Positions 33,662 through 42,530 of a stretch of DNA of 64,000 nucleotides are shown here, in pieces (position 1 is the stretch's first letter; each line of letters begins with the position of its first letter). The DNA lies in NCBI RefSeq assembly GCF_003298505.1, contig NZ_QNGB01000010.1, forward strand, positions 62,001 to 126,000, in the 5' to 3' direction. The notes below the pieces were generated by a model. The model had not been told where the DNA came from. It searched no databases and saw only the letters and a program-made list of their open reading frames with translations. This stretch comes from Roseovarius sp. TE539. Lineage in GTDB: Bacteria; Pseudomonadota; Alphaproteobacteria; Rhodobacterales; Rhodobacteraceae. A program made the translations under genes and the position numbers.

Positions 33662-34654
33662 TTGAATTCCGCACGCTTGTCAATGGCCCTGTCCGACGGG
33701 GGGCTTGCCTTGCCAGAGGCGGGCAGGATCGCGGTTTTCGCCCCGCGCGCCGGTGCGGAGCTGGCGCCGTTGCCGGCGGGGCTGTGCCATGTTCTGACCG
33801 GGTTCCGCCCGGACCATGATCACTTCTCCGCACTGGGCCATGCCTGTGCGGTCGAACCGGAGGGCAGGTATTCGGCGGCCGTGGTATGCCTGCCGCGCGC
33901 CCGGACCCTTGCGCGCGACCTGATCGCGACGGCTTGTGATGTGACCGATGGGCCGGTGATCGTGGACGGGCCGAAGACCGCGGGTGTGGAGGCCGCGCTC
34001 AAGGAATGCCGCGCCCGTACCGCGGTTTCGGGACCGGTGTCCAAGGCGCATGGCAAGATGTTCTGGTTCACCCCCGCAACTGGACAATTCGACGATTGGC
34101 GGTGTGGTGGCCCCGCCCCTCTGGACGATGGTTTCGTGACTGCGCCGGGTATCTTCTCTGCCGACGGGATCGATCCCGGTTCGAAACTCCTGGGCGATAC
34201 CCTTCCGCGGAAAATCGGCGCGCGCGTGGCGGATCTTGGCGCTGGCTGGGGGTATCTGGCGGCACGAATCCTGGAGCGCGATACCGTCGAAACCGTGCAT
34301 GCGGTGGAGGCCGATCATGCCGCACTGTCCTGCGCGCGCCGCAACCTGCCCGATGCCCGGGTACAGTTCCATTGGGAGGATGCCGCGCGCTGGCGGCCGC
34401 CAGAGGCACTGGATACCGTGATCACCAATCCGCCATTCCACACCGGACGCGATGCTGATCCGGCCCTCGGCCGTGCCTTCATAACCGCGGCCGCCGCAAT
34501 GCTTGCGCCGGGCGGTCAATTATGGCTTGTCGCCAATCGCCACCTGCCCTACGAGGCGCCACTGGCGGACAACTTCGAGGAAAGTGTGGAGGTCGCCGGA
34601 GATAGCCGCTTCAAGGTGCTGCATGCGCGCCGCCCGTCTCGTCACCGCCGCTGA
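33662..34654 (+). CDS. rsmC: 16S rRNA (guanine1207-N2)-methyltransferase-like protein RsmC
   Basis: A 330-residue SAM-dependent methyltransferase with the RsmC two-domain layout: a degenerate N-terminal methyltransferase-like half and a C-terminal catalytic half with the SAM loop DLGAGWGYLAA and active-site NPPFHTG. The middle segment PGIFSADGIDPGSKLL is characteristic. The start used is a TTG four bases after the clpS stop; an ATG at 33683 is the alternative. Likely cotranscribed with clpS. Target specificity for G1207 is inferred from the family. Confidence 0.88.
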   Translation: MNSARLSMALSDGGLALPEAGRIAVFAPRAGAELAPLPAGLCHVLTGFRPDHDHFSALGHACAVEPEGRYSAAVVCLPRARTLARDLIATACDVTDGPVIVDGPKTAGVEAALKECRARTAVSGPVSKAHGKMFWFTPATGQFDDWRCGGPAPLDDGFVTAPGIFSADGIDPGSKLLGDTLPRKIGARVADLGAGWGYLAARILERDTVETVHAVEADHAALSCARRNLPDARVQFHWEDAARWRPPEALDTVITNPPFHTGRDADPALGRAFITAAAAMLAPGGQLWLVANRHLPYEAPLADNFEESVEVAGDSRFKVLHARRPSRHRR

Positions 34655-34702
34655 TTCGGCTTAACCTCCGGGCGCGGGCGCATCTTCAGGAAGGACCGTC
34701 GC

Positions 34703-35503
34703 ATGTCATTCTCCGTCTCCGGCAAGACCGCGATAATCACTGGCGGGGCCAACGGTATCGGCCTGGCCATTGGGCGCCATTTTGCCGACAAGGGCGCCAA
34801 CGTGATGCTGGCCGATATGGACGAGGGGCGCCTCGTGAAAGAGCTGGGCAAGACCGGCGAGGACAGCAATATCCGCTATTATGCCGGGGATCTGCGCGAG
34901 AAGCTGACCCTTGCGAACCTGTTGTCGGCCACGATTGATGCTTTCGATCAGGTCGACATCCTTGTCAACGCATCCCGGCAGGTCGTGGTCTCTGATCCGC
35001 TGAACCCTGACGATGATGCCGTCGAGATGCTGCTGCAACAAAACCTGATCACCTCGCTGCGGCTCAGTCAGCTTGTCGCGAAGCGGATGATAAAGCAGTC
35101 CGAGGGACAGACCGAAGGCAACGCCGGGGCAATCGTCAACCTGTCCTCCATCGCCGCGCGGCGCACCCATCCTGATTTGATGGCCTATTCCGTCTCGTCG
35201 GCGGCCCTGGACCAGATGACCCGGTCACTGGCCGTCGCGTTGGCGCCGCACCGCATCCGCGTCAATGCGCTGGCTTTCGGCTCGGTGATGAGCGCATCTC
35301 TCAAGGACACGCTGAAGGACAACCGTGCCTACCGCGCCGATATCGAGGAACACACGCCGCTGGGGCGTATCGCCTCACCGTCCGAGCTGGCCGAGGCGGT
35401 GCAATACCTCGCCTGTGACAGTGCCGGGTTCATGACCGGCCAGATCATGACTGTCGATGGCGGGCGCACGCTGCTTGATCCCGTGGCCGCTCCGGCGCAT
35501 TAA
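34703..35503 (+). CDS. SDR-family protein lacking the catalytic lysine
   Basis: A 266-residue short-chain dehydrogenase/reductase fold protein. The nucleotide loop GGANGIG (about 14-20), the Asn (NASRQ, where NAG is usual), catalytic Ser149 (NLSSIAA) and Tyr162 are present, but the Lys four residues after Tyr is Ser166 (AYSVSSAAL); the codon reads TCG unambiguously. YxxxK is close to invariant in active classical SDRs. The C-terminus (GQIMTVDGGRTL) is normal. It lies between rsmC and hemF, 46 bases before the latter. It could be a NAD(P)-sensing or otherwise repurposed protein. Confidence 0.9.
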   Translation: MSFSVSGKTAIITGGANGIGLAIGRHFADKGANVMLADMDEGRLVKELGKTGEDSNIRYYAGDLREKLTLANLLSATIDAFDQVDILVNASRQVVVSDPLNPDDDAVEMLLQQNLITSLRLSQLVAKRMIKQSEGQTEGNAGAIVNLSSIAARRTHPDLMAYSVSSAALDQMTRSLAVALAPHRIRVNALAFGSVMSASLKDTLKDNRAYRADIEEHTPLGRIASPSELAEAVQYLACDSAGFMTGQIMTVDGGRTLLDPVAAPAH

Positions 35504-35516
35504 TGGCGTTGCTCTT

Positions 35517-35532
35517 CCGCCCTTCCGGGCGG
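35517..35532 (+). promoter_or_regulatory. Hairpin just upstream of hemF
   Basis: CCGCCC, loop TTCC, GGGCGG makes a six-base stem ending six bases before the hemF ribosome site (GAGGA at about 35539). It may end the SDR message or modulate hemF translation. Confidence 0.35.
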
Positions 35533-35549
35533 CCTCGCGAGGAATACAG

Positions 35550-36440
35550 ATGACCAAAGACTTCACAGAAAGGAAAAACCGCGCCGCGGCCTGGTTCCGT
35601 GAGCTCCGCGACGGCATCGTCGAGGCCTTCGAGACTTTGGAAAACAACCATGCCGATGGCCCGCTGTCGGAGCTTGCGCCGGCCCGTTTCGAGGTCAGTG
35701 AAACCCGCCGCGCGTCAGATGACGGATCGGACGCGGGCGGCGGGTTGATGAGCGTGATGCGCCGCGGCCGCGTCTTCGAGAAAGTGGGAGTCAACGTCTC
35801 GGAAGTGTTCGGAAACCTGGGCGATGCGGCGCAAAGGGCGATGGCGGCGCGCGGCGTGCCCGGCATGGAGGATGATCCCCGCTTCTGGGCTTCGGGCATC
35901 AGCCTGGTGGCGCATATGCAGAATCCGCATGTCCCTGCGGTTCACATGAACACCCGGATGTTCTGGACACCGCACGCCTGGTGGTTCGGTGGCGGATCGG
36001 ACCTTAACCCCTGTATTGAATACAAGGAGGACACGGCGCATTTCCATGCCCAGCAAAAGGCCCATCTGGATCCGCATGGCGCGAGTCACTATCCGCGCCT
36101 CAAGGCATGGGCCGACGAGTATTTCTATATCCCGCACCGGCATCGGGCGCGCGGCGTGGGCGGGATTTTCATGGATGACATGAACTCGGGCGATTGGGAG
36201 GCGGATTTTGCGCTTACGCAGGATATCGGGCGCGCCTTCCTGCCGGCTTTCGTGCCGCTGGTCGAGAAGCGGCGCATGCAGGGCTGGACCGAGGCGGACA
36301 GGGACACGCAGCTTGTGCATCGTGGCCTGTATGCCGAATACAATCTTGTCTATGACCGGGGTACGAAATTCGGGTTGGCAACGGGGCACGACGCGAACGC
36401 CGTCCTCATGTCCCTGCCGCCACTGGCGAAATGGATCTGA
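35550..36440 (+). CDS. hemF: Oxygen-dependent coproporphyrinogen III oxidase HemF
   Basis: A 296-residue cytoplasmic enzyme converting coproporphyrinogen III to protoporphyrinogen IX with oxygen, in haem and bacteriochlorophyll synthesis. Family stretches are seen: NPHVPAVHMNTRMF, WWFGGGSDLNPC, HYPRLKAWADEYFYIPHR and GVGGIFMDDMNSGDW, each with the conserved His/Asp/Arg residues. A GAGGA site sets the start at 35550. The gene is convergent with the one at 36450; both stop codons lie inside one small hairpin. Confidence 0.97.
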   Translation: MTKDFTERKNRAAAWFRELRDGIVEAFETLENNHADGPLSELAPARFEVSETRRASDDGSDAGGGLMSVMRRGRVFEKVGVNVSEVFGNLGDAAQRAMAARGVPGMEDDPRFWASGISLVAHMQNPHVPAVHMNTRMFWTPHAWWFGGGSDLNPCIEYKEDTAHFHAQQKAHLDPHGASHYPRLKAWADEYFYIPHRHRARGVGGIFMDDMNSGDWEADFALTQDIGRAFLPAFVPLVEKRRMQGWTEADRDTQLVHRGLYAEYNLVYDRGTKFGLATGHDANAVLMSLPPLAKWI

Positions 36441-36453
36441 CCCTGGCGGTCAG
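36437..36453. terminator. Short hairpin shared by convergent hemF and EEP-like gene
   Basis: CTGACC, loop CTGGC, GGTCAG. The left arm contains the hemF TGA and the right arm contains the stop of the minus-strand gene. The stem is only six bases, so its activity is doubtful. Confidence 0.35.
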
Positions 36454-37523
36454 TCCGTGCGCGCGACGAGGTCCACCCAGACCGGCCGGTGACGGCTTGC
36501 CGCTTTCGCGGCTTGCGCGCCCGGCGTGTCGTCGGCCGGCCAGTAAACACCGGATTCGAGCACCTTCCAATCGGCCGATGGCAGGATATAGGACACCCTG
36601 AGCGCCCCGGGCCCCGGATCGGGCCAGAACACGGTGTCGCGCCTTGGGTCACCGCCCTGGCCGGGATCGTCGGGCGCGGGCCCCTGGCGTGCCGGGCGCG
36701 GATCCTGAAGGCGCGGATCGTCCAGAAGGGCGCGTATCGCGGTCTTGCGTCCTGCGCCGTCCACCGGATCAAGGTTGGCGTGCCCGATCACCGCGAAGCG
36801 GACGGCCGGCGGGGTGCCGAAGGCTCCGTTCAGGAAATGCTGCCAGAACAGTATTTCATCGTGGTTTCGACGGCCGTTGCGATCCTCCGGCCCGTCGAAG
36901 ACGGCGGGGCCTGCATGAAAGGCCAGCAGATGAAGGCGCCCGGCCGGATGCGCGATCGGAACGACCCAGTGCCCGACCGAGGACAGGCGTTGTGCCGCCT
37001 GCGCGCGGGCCGAAGGAAACGGGCGGCCCTCCACCTTTGGTAACAGGGCGCCGGGCATCTCCTTCCACAAAAGCCCGCTGAAATCCTGTGCCGCCGGTTT
37101 CACGATCGGGAACCGTGACAGCAGCGCCATACCGCCCTGCCCGGAGAATTCCCCGTATCCCTGTCTGTCCCGGGCTCTCCCCAGCCGCCCGTCGCCGTCC
37201 ATGTCCAGCCTCGTGGCCATCCCGGTATTGGGACGCCGGGCGAACAGATGCGGATAGAGCGGCCCGCCGTCCTGCGCCAGTGTATCCCTGAGAGCGCGCA
37301 GGGCGACCAGCCCGTGATCGTAATCGACCCCTTGCAGAAGAAGGATATCCGGGGCCACGGCGGCGACGACATCGCGAACCGCCAGAACCTGCGGATCCTC
37401 GCGTGACAGGATCGCCTTGAGCAGACGCCCGGGACCATCGCGTTCCAGTTCACTGTGGAAGGTGGCGATGCGGATGGTATCGGCGATGCCCGGCCCCGCC
37501 ATGACCGTCACGCAAGCGGCCAC
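36450..37523 (-). CDS. Endonuclease/exonuclease/phosphatase-fold protein, degenerate active site
   Basis: About 357 residues with the general layout of the EEP superfamily (DIRIATF-like first strand, here TIRIATFHSEL, a repeated DILLLQ strand, GHANLDPVDG and the C-terminal SRHRPVWVDL). Two usual catalytic positions differ: the metal-binding Glu of LQE is Gly (LLLQGVDYD) and the Asp of GD.N is His (GHANLD). The start is unclear: the frame has no ATG between the membrane-gene stop and the fold, so a GTG at 37523 is used. A hydrophobic stretch ending MAGPGIA suggests export. It begins about 12 bases after the upstream membrane-protein gene. Confidence 0.7.
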   Translation of the reverse strand: MAACVTVMAGPGIADTIRIATFHSELERDGPGRLLKAILSREDPQVLAVRDVVAAVAPDILLLQGVDYDHGLVALRALRDTLAQDGGPLYPHLFARRPNTGMATRLDMDGDGRLGRARDRQGYGEFSGQGGMALLSRFPIVKPAAQDFSGLLWKEMPGALLPKVEGRPFPSARAQAAQRLSSVGHWVVPIAHPAGRLHLLAFHAGPAVFDGPEDRNGRRNHDEILFWQHFLNGAFGTPPAVRFAVIGHANLDPVDGAGRKTAIRALLDDPRLQDPRPARQGPAPDDPGQGGDPRRDTVFWPDPGPGALRVSYILPSADWKVLESGVYWPADDTPGAQAAKAASRHRPVWVDLVARTD

Positions 37524-37534
37524 AAGCGCCGCCT

Positions 37535-38422
37535 TCAGGCGGTTTGCAACCCATCGGCGTCGGCCTGTGCATAGGCGCGCCGCCGCTTTGCCCTGATCAG
37601 TTCGGATATCCGGTTCATGGCGATGCCGCGCATGATCATGGTTGCGGGAACGAAAGCCCATATGCACATCGTCCAGATCAGGGGTTGCGGACTCAGGATC
37701 GACTGTATGTCGACCAGCCCCGATGCGGCCTTGATACCGGCCGGCACCAAGAATGGCAGCAGAAACCCTAAAGAGATGTTAACGCTGCTGTCGCGCCCCA
37801 GCTTGTTGAGCACATCGCCGCCACCCGTCGGATCGAACAGCGGAAGGTTGATCCAGACATTGAATGCCCGGCGGCGGACGGGCCACCAGAAAAGCCGGAC
37901 GATAACCAGAAAGACCAGCAACATGACGATCGACATGCCATATGCCACACCGGCCGCCATGCGGACAGTCGCGACATCGGCCGCCGACGTGGTTTCAGGC
38001 AGCATGAGCAGTGTCAGCCGGACCGGCGAATAAGGGAAATCAAGGGCCAGCCCCACCTGTGTGCCGGCATAGGAAAGCAGGATGTTCAGGGCGTTCGGCT
38101 CGGTCGTGCCGCGCATGATCAGCGACAGGATCAGGACAGTGGCCGCCAGCGCCCCGAAACGCAGGCGGTTATAGGGCGGGGCGAACCGGAACTCTATGAT
38201 GCTGGGGGATTTCCCGAAATATTCCACAAAGACAAGCCCGGCCGAAAGCATGGCAAGGATAATGACGATCTGTGCGGTGTCCGGGGCGACCCCGGACAGG
38301 AGAAGAGACGGCGTTGCCACCAGGAGTGCAATCAGAACTGCACGAAAGAATGCACCAGTAAGTCGTGCGAACACTGCCCGATTCCCTTCAAACTGGCCTG
38401 CCGCGATACGCTGCCGCAGCAT
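37535..38422 (-). CDS. Conserved integral membrane protein of unknown function
   Basis: A 295-residue protein with about seven hydrophobic helices (for example AVLIALLVATPSLLLSG, IVIILAMLSAGLVFVEYF, GMSIVMLLVFLVIVRLFWW). I do not recognise a family. The ATG at 38422 is used; the TTG at 38473 would lie within the proposed -10 box. It is followed closely by the EEP-like gene on the same strand, so both may form one transcript with a membrane-linked task. Confidence 0.75.
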   Translation of the reverse strand: MLRQRIAAGQFEGNRAVFARLTGAFFRAVLIALLVATPSLLLSGVAPDTAQIVIILAMLSAGLVFVEYFGKSPSIIEFRFAPPYNRLRFGALAATVLILSLIMRGTTEPNALNILLSYAGTQVGLALDFPYSPVRLTLLMLPETTSAADVATVRMAAGVAYGMSIVMLLVFLVIVRLFWWPVRRRAFNVWINLPLFDPTGGGDVLNKLGRDSSVNISLGFLLPFLVPAGIKAASGLVDIQSILSPQPLIWTMCIWAFVPATMIMRGIAMNRISELIRAKRRRAYAQADADGLQTA

Positions 38423-38472
38423 TGTTCCAACTTGAGTCCGCCTTCTCTGGCGGTTTGCCTCATTGTCGCCCA

Positions 38473-38502
38473 ATTATTGCCTTCTTTCGATTGGCGGGAC
38501 AA
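38473..38502 (-). promoter_or_regulatory. Candidate promoter of the membrane-protein/EEP-like pair
   Basis: On the minus strand TTGTCC (38502-38497) and AATAAT (38478-38473) are 18 bases apart, with transcription expected to begin about 45 bases before the ATG at 38422. Confidence 0.45.
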
Positions 38503-38645
38503 GATTTTGGTTAAAGAAGGCAAATGAATAAGGCGATTTGATGGAAGCACTGGTGCTCTATTGCATCAATTTTCCCCTTGAAAACAGACGGTTCTCAAGG
38601 GCAACACAAAATGTAGGGGGTTTGAGGGGCTCAGCGTCAAGGGAA

Positions 38646-38672
38646 GCCTGTGGCGGGAGCACCGCCACAGGC
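38646..38672 (-). terminator. Intrinsic terminator candidate after leuD
   Basis: GCCTGTGGCGG, loop of five, CCGCCACAGGC: a perfect eleven-base stem starting 15 bases beyond the leuD stop. On the minus strand it is followed by TTCCCTTGA, a modest T-rich stretch. It marks the end of the leuC-cassette-leuD operon. Confidence 0.7.
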
Positions 38673-38686
38673 AGCCGTCCGCGGCG

Positions 38687-39292
38687 TCAGATCCAGGGAC
38701 GCTCGGCCTCGGCGCGGGCTTCGAACGCGTCAATCGCCGGCGCCTTCTCCATGGTCAGCCCGATATCGTCCAGCCCTTCGAGCAGGCAGTGTTTCTTGAA
38801 CGGGTCGATTTCGAAACCGATCACCTCGCCATCCGAGGTGGTGATGGTCTGCGATTCGAGATCCACCTCGATCCGTGCGTTTGCCCCTTTCTCCGCATCG
38901 CGCATCACCAGATCCACCTGCGCCTGAGGAAGGGTGATGGGCAGTATGCCGTTCTTGAAGCAGTTGTTGTGGAAAATATCCGCGAAGCTGGGGGCGATGA
39001 CGCAACGGATACCGAAATCCTTGATCGCCCACGGCGCGTGTTCGCGTGAGGACCCGCAGCCGAAATTTTCGCCGCTGACCAGGATTTCCGCATCACGATA
39101 TGCCGGTTGATTGAGCACGAAATCCGGGATCTCCTTGCCGTCATCATCATAGCGCATCTCGTCAAAAAGGTTCACGCCCAACCCCGAGCGCTTGATCGTC
39201 TTGAGGAACTGCTTGGGGATGATCATGTCGGTATCGACATTGATGATCGGCAGGGGCGCCGCGATCCCGGTGAGTTTTTCGAATTTTTCCAT
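38687..39292 (-). CDS. leuD: 3-isopropylmalate dehydratase small subunit
   Basis: A 201-residue subunit that with LeuC isomerises 2- to 3-isopropylmalate in leucine synthesis. Seen are [35 protein letters not shown] (substrate loop) and [20 protein letters not shown]. Its ATG overlaps the stop of the upstream unknown gene by one base (TGATG on the minus strand), so its translation depends on read-through from the inserted cassette. Normally leuD follows leuC or an unrelated spacer; here it is 1.6 kb away. Confidence 0.97.
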   Translation of the reverse strand: MEKFEKLTGIAAPLPIINVDTDMIIPKQFLKTIKRSGLGVNLFDEMRYDDDGKEIPDFVLNQPAYRDAEILVSGENFGCGSSREHAPWAIKDFGIRCVIAPSFADIFHNNCFKNGILPITLPQAQVDLVMRDAEKGANARIEVDLESQTITTSDGEVIGFEIDPFKKHCLLEGLDDIGLTMEKAPAIDAFEARAEAERPWI

Positions 39293-40425
39293 CAGTCGTC
39301 TCTTTCTTCTTTTATCTCCAAGTTACGTGGCGATACCAGATGCCACCTCTGCCCTCTAAATTCCAAATCGCCCTCAATCTGCACCTCGGCTTTCGAGTCG
39401 TGAGCTTCTATAGCGCGCGAATAAAGTTGGGCGGGAAGTTCAACAGTCACAGACCTCGGGCTGCCCTCAACCCACGTCCTCAGTTTCACGCGGCCTTGGG
39501 TCGGCGCAATTTCCCGATTGAGACCGGTTATGTAACCGGAGAGAACTTCATTCTTGAAAGGCTGTCGGTCCTTCAAAATTCTTGCTGCTTCTGAAAGAAT
39601 TTCGGCATCGGATTGTGAAAACAACCGTCGAAACCTTGATTCAGGCGTTGGCCGCGTTCTTGCCCAACTGAGTGAAAAATCAAGTCCTTCACCGTCACTG
39701 ATAAACTTAGAAACCGCCGAGCATAGATTCGCGCTAACGCCGCTGGAAACTACGCGTTCGAAAGCTTCGATATCTGAACCTCTACCCACCTCTGCAACCG
39801 CATCCAGAAGGGCATCCATTGCCATCACCAGAGTCCGCGTTACTTTCCGCCCAAACGGCTCGCTTTCAAGTTCTGGCCAAAATTCTTTCTGTTTTCCGTC
39901 GTCTAGAGATGGTGGGACTGGCGAATAAAGTGTGACAACAAAACTGCCATGCTCGGTTTGCCCAAGCTTGACAGTTTCAAGATACTCGGTTGCCCTTGCA
40001 TTGCTTCCACTTCTGAAAAACCTCTGCGCCGAAACAGTCGAACAAGCCGCAGCTAGCACGGCATCTTTACTTTGTTGAACCAGATCAACGCCTCTAATCA
40101 GGTCAATTGATCCATCCCCGTCTGCTTCAGGGGCGCGGAACCGGATCAGATCCCGATCTGAGGCGGCCAAATCTCTGAAGACCGAGATTTCGTCGCGGTC
40201 CTCACTCTCGGCTATCGTTGCTATTAATGCTGCTACTGATTGTGCGTAGTCGCGCAAATGAGTTGAACCCGGAGCGAAGACTTCCAGCCCGCTACGGTCT
40301 GTATACATCACGCCACGATCCCCTAAGTCGTCACCACGTATCCATTGTTGCGCCTTTAAATACGAGTGGATCGACATTGTACTGATGGAAATAAGCGCGT
40401 CTATGTCAGTTATGTGTGCTCTCAT
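39292..40425 (-). CDS. Unknown protein of the leuC-leuD cassette
   Basis: A 377-residue soluble protein that I do not recognise. The first 130 residues are mixed with an acidic cluster ([15 protein letters not shown]); the middle (about 190-300) is helical with [22 protein letters not shown]; the last 70 residues look beta-rich ([36 protein letters not shown]), like a small OB- or SH3-type barrel. No signal peptide or membrane segment. Base composition is much more AT-rich than its surroundings. Its ATG overlaps the DUF4365 gene stop (ATGA) and its own stop overlaps leuD's start (TGATG). The tight pairing suggests that the two cassette proteins act together. Confidence 0.8.
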   Translation of the reverse strand: MRAHITDIDALISISTMSIHSYLKAQQWIRGDDLGDRGVMYTDRSGLEVFAPGSTHLRDYAQSVAALIATIAESEDRDEISVFRDLAASDRDLIRFRAPEADGDGSIDLIRGVDLVQQSKDAVLAAACSTVSAQRFFRSGSNARATEYLETVKLGQTEHGSFVVTLYSPVPPSLDDGKQKEFWPELESEPFGRKVTRTLVMAMDALLDAVAEVGRGSDIEAFERVVSSGVSANLCSAVSKFISDGEGLDFSLSWARTRPTPESRFRRLFSQSDAEILSEAARILKDRQPFKNEVLSGYITGLNREIAPTQGRVKLRTWVEGSPRSVTVELPAQLYSRAIEAHDSKAEVQIEGDLEFRGQRWHLVSPRNLEIKEERDD

Positions 40426-40922
40426 AACGCGTTTGTCTCCGATTTTTTGATCAACTCTTGCATAGCATCAATGCCGAAAAGGTTTGATCGTGGTATGCGC
40501 ACCTGTTTCGAGCCTTTGTCGGTTTCCGGTTGACCAATGATGGAAACCCACCATGCGCACCTTTTTAGTACGAGTTGCTCCCGAGATATACTCAGCCAAT
40601 CTTCTGGTTCCGGGGGCAATTCCATGACGAGCAACAAGAGAGGCGTTTGCCGTGGAGCGACAAGATCGTTGTAGTTTTTTGCCTTTAGTTGGTATTTTAA
40701 CACATCTTCATCCCAGTCGGGTGACGATGTGCACTTAAGTTGAAATGCTATCGATGCTCGACGACTAGAGCGCGACGAGATTGTAATATCCGTACTGTCT
40801 CTGTCTAGGTTCTGGGTAGAGAAAGTGTACCCACAAGCCGTAGCAACCGCCGAAGCGTAGACAAACGACAACTGTTCTTTCTTGTCGTTTTCGCTGAGCA
40901 GCTGATTATCGGCGGTTGTCAT
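40422..40922 (-). CDS. DUF4365 domain protein (PD-(D/E)XK-like nuclease fold)
   Basis: A 166-residue protein matching the DUF4365 pattern: a helical start (KEQLSFVYASAVATACGYTF), then Asp45 in DSTDITIS and Gln61-x-Lys63 in IAFQLKCTSS, the D...(E/Q)xK arrangement of restriction-like nuclease folds. A hydrophobic strand (TPLLLLVMELP) and a basic C-terminal part follow. It starts four bases after the leuC stop and overlaps the next gene. DUF4365 proteins are often found in islands and next to defence genes; that this pair is a defence system is an inference. AT-rich, so probably acquired. Confidence 0.82.
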   Translation of the reverse strand: MTTADNQLLSENDKKEQLSFVYASAVATACGYTFSTQNLDRDSTDITISSRSSRRASIAFQLKCTSSPDWDEDVLKYQLKAKNYNDLVAPRQTPLLLLVMELPPEPEDWLSISREQLVLKRCAWWVSIIGQPETDKGSKQVRIPRSNLFGIDAMQELIKKSETNAL

Positions 40923-40926
40923 AAGG

Positions 40927-42330
40927 TCACATCACCTCGCGCACATCCGTCAGCCGACCGGTCACTGCCGCCGCCGCCGCCATGGCGGGGCTCATCAGGT
41001 GGGTGCGGCCGCCGCGGCCCTGGCGGCCTTCGAAGTTGCGGTTCGAGGTGGCCGCGCACCGCTCGCCCGGGCGGAGCTGATCGGGGTTCATCGCAAGGCA
41101 CATCGAGCAACCCGCGAGGCGCCACTCGAACCCGGCCTCGGTGAAGATGTCGGCGAGCCCCTCCTCCTCGGCCTGCGCCCGCACGAGGCCTGAGCCCGGC
41201 ACGATCATGGCGCGCAGCCCGTCCTTGATCTTCTTGCCTTTCAGGATCTCGGCGGCGGCGCGCAGATCCTCGATCCGGCCATTGGTGCAGGACCCGATGA
41301 AGACGGTGTCGATCTCGATTTCCGAAAGCGGCTTTCCGGCTTCCAGCCCCATGTAGTCAAGCGCACGTTGCGCCGATTCGACCTTGCCGCCGCTGAATTC
41401 GGACGGATCGGGCACCTGGCCCGTGATCGGCAACACGTCCTCGGGCGAGGTGCCCCATGTGACCACTGGCGCGATGTCCTCGCCCCGGATGGTGATAACC
41501 TTGTCCCAGTGAGCGTCATCATCGGAATACAGTGTCTTCCACCATGCCAGCGCCGCCTCCCATTGGGCGCCCTTGGGGGCGTGGGGCCTGCCCTTGACAT
41601 AGTCGAAGGTCGTTTCGTCGGGCGCGATGAGCCCGGCGCGCGCGCCACCTTCGATGGCCATGTTGCACACGGTCATGCGTCCCTCCATCGAAAGCGAGCG
41701 GATCGCCTCTCCGCAATATTCGATCACGTAGCCCGTGCCGCCGGCGGTGCCGGTTTCGCCGATCACCGAAAGGGTGATGTCCTTGGCGGTCACGCCCGGG
41801 GCAAGCTTGCCGGTGATCTCCACCTTCATGTTCTTCGACTTGGTCTGGATCAGGGTCTGTGTGGCGAGCACATGCTCGACCTCCGATGTCCCGATACCGT
41901 GGGCAAGTGCGCCGAATGCGCCGTGGGTGGCGGTATGGCTGTCACCGCAGACAACGGTCATACCCGGCAGGGTCCAGCCCTGTTCGGGGCCGACGATATG
42001 GACGATACCCTGCCGGATATCGTTGACGGGATAGTAGTTGATCCCGAAATCCTGCGCATTCCTGTCGAGGGCCTCGACCTGAATGCGGCTTTCCTCGTTC
42101 TTGATCCCGTCCACACGGTCGGGGGTCGTGGGCACGTTGTGGTCAGGCACGGCAATGGTGTTCTCGGGCTTGCGTACCATCCGGCCGGCCATGCGCAGCC
42201 CTTCGAATGCCTGCGGGCTTGTGACCTCGTGCACAAGGTGGCGGTCAATGTAGAGAAGGCAGGTGCCGTCCTCGGCCTCATGGGCCAGGTGGGCATCCCA
42301 GATCTTGTCATAAAGTGTCTTGGGGGACAT
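40927..42330 (-). CDS. leuC: 3-isopropylmalate dehydratase large subunit
   Basis: A 467-residue aconitase-family iron-sulfur enzyme of leucine synthesis. Seen are [31 protein letters not shown] and the cluster cysteines in IGSCTNGR and [12 protein letters not shown]. The start at 42330 has GAGAGGA upstream; the longer frame is rejected. The gene ends intact (LTDVREVM), so the cassette downstream did not disrupt it. Base composition is strongly GC-rich, in contrast to the following 1.6 kb. Confidence 0.97.
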   Translation of the reverse strand: MSPKTLYDKIWDAHLAHEAEDGTCLLYIDRHLVHEVTSPQAFEGLRMAGRMVRKPENTIAVPDHNVPTTPDRVDGIKNEESRIQVEALDRNAQDFGINYYPVNDIRQGIVHIVGPEQGWTLPGMTVVCGDSHTATHGAFGALAHGIGTSEVEHVLATQTLIQTKSKNMKVEITGKLAPGVTAKDITLSVIGETGTAGGTGYVIEYCGEAIRSLSMEGRMTVCNMAIEGGARAGLIAPDETTFDYVKGRPHAPKGAQWEAALAWWKTLYSDDDAHWDKVITIRGEDIAPVVTWGTSPEDVLPITGQVPDPSEFSGGKVESAQRALDYMGLEAGKPLSEIEIDTVFIGSCTNGRIEDLRAAAEILKGKKIKDGLRAMIVPGSGLVRAQAEEEGLADIFTEAGFEWRLAGCSMCLAMNPDQLRPGERCAATSNRNFEGRQGRGGRTHLMSPAMAAAAAVTGRLTDVREVM

Positions 42331-42530
42331 CGGTCCTCTCCCGTTGTTCGGATCGTCCAGGGGGCGTTTGCGGGCGTCAAGCCTGCGGATACAGAGGCAC
42401 CGAGCGCACCGCATCGTGGAATCGCCAGGGCAGCCGGGCGCGATCATCCATGTCGAACACATGCTTCATGCCATGCAGATACAGCGCCGTGGCACGCGTA
42501 TCAAGGGCATGCCGTCGGGGGGAATGCTTG

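Noticed and set aside
38423-38473. TTG start for the unknown membrane protein at 38473
   Set aside because: It would fall inside the likely -10 box; the ATG at 38422 directly precedes the first hydrophobic region and fits better.
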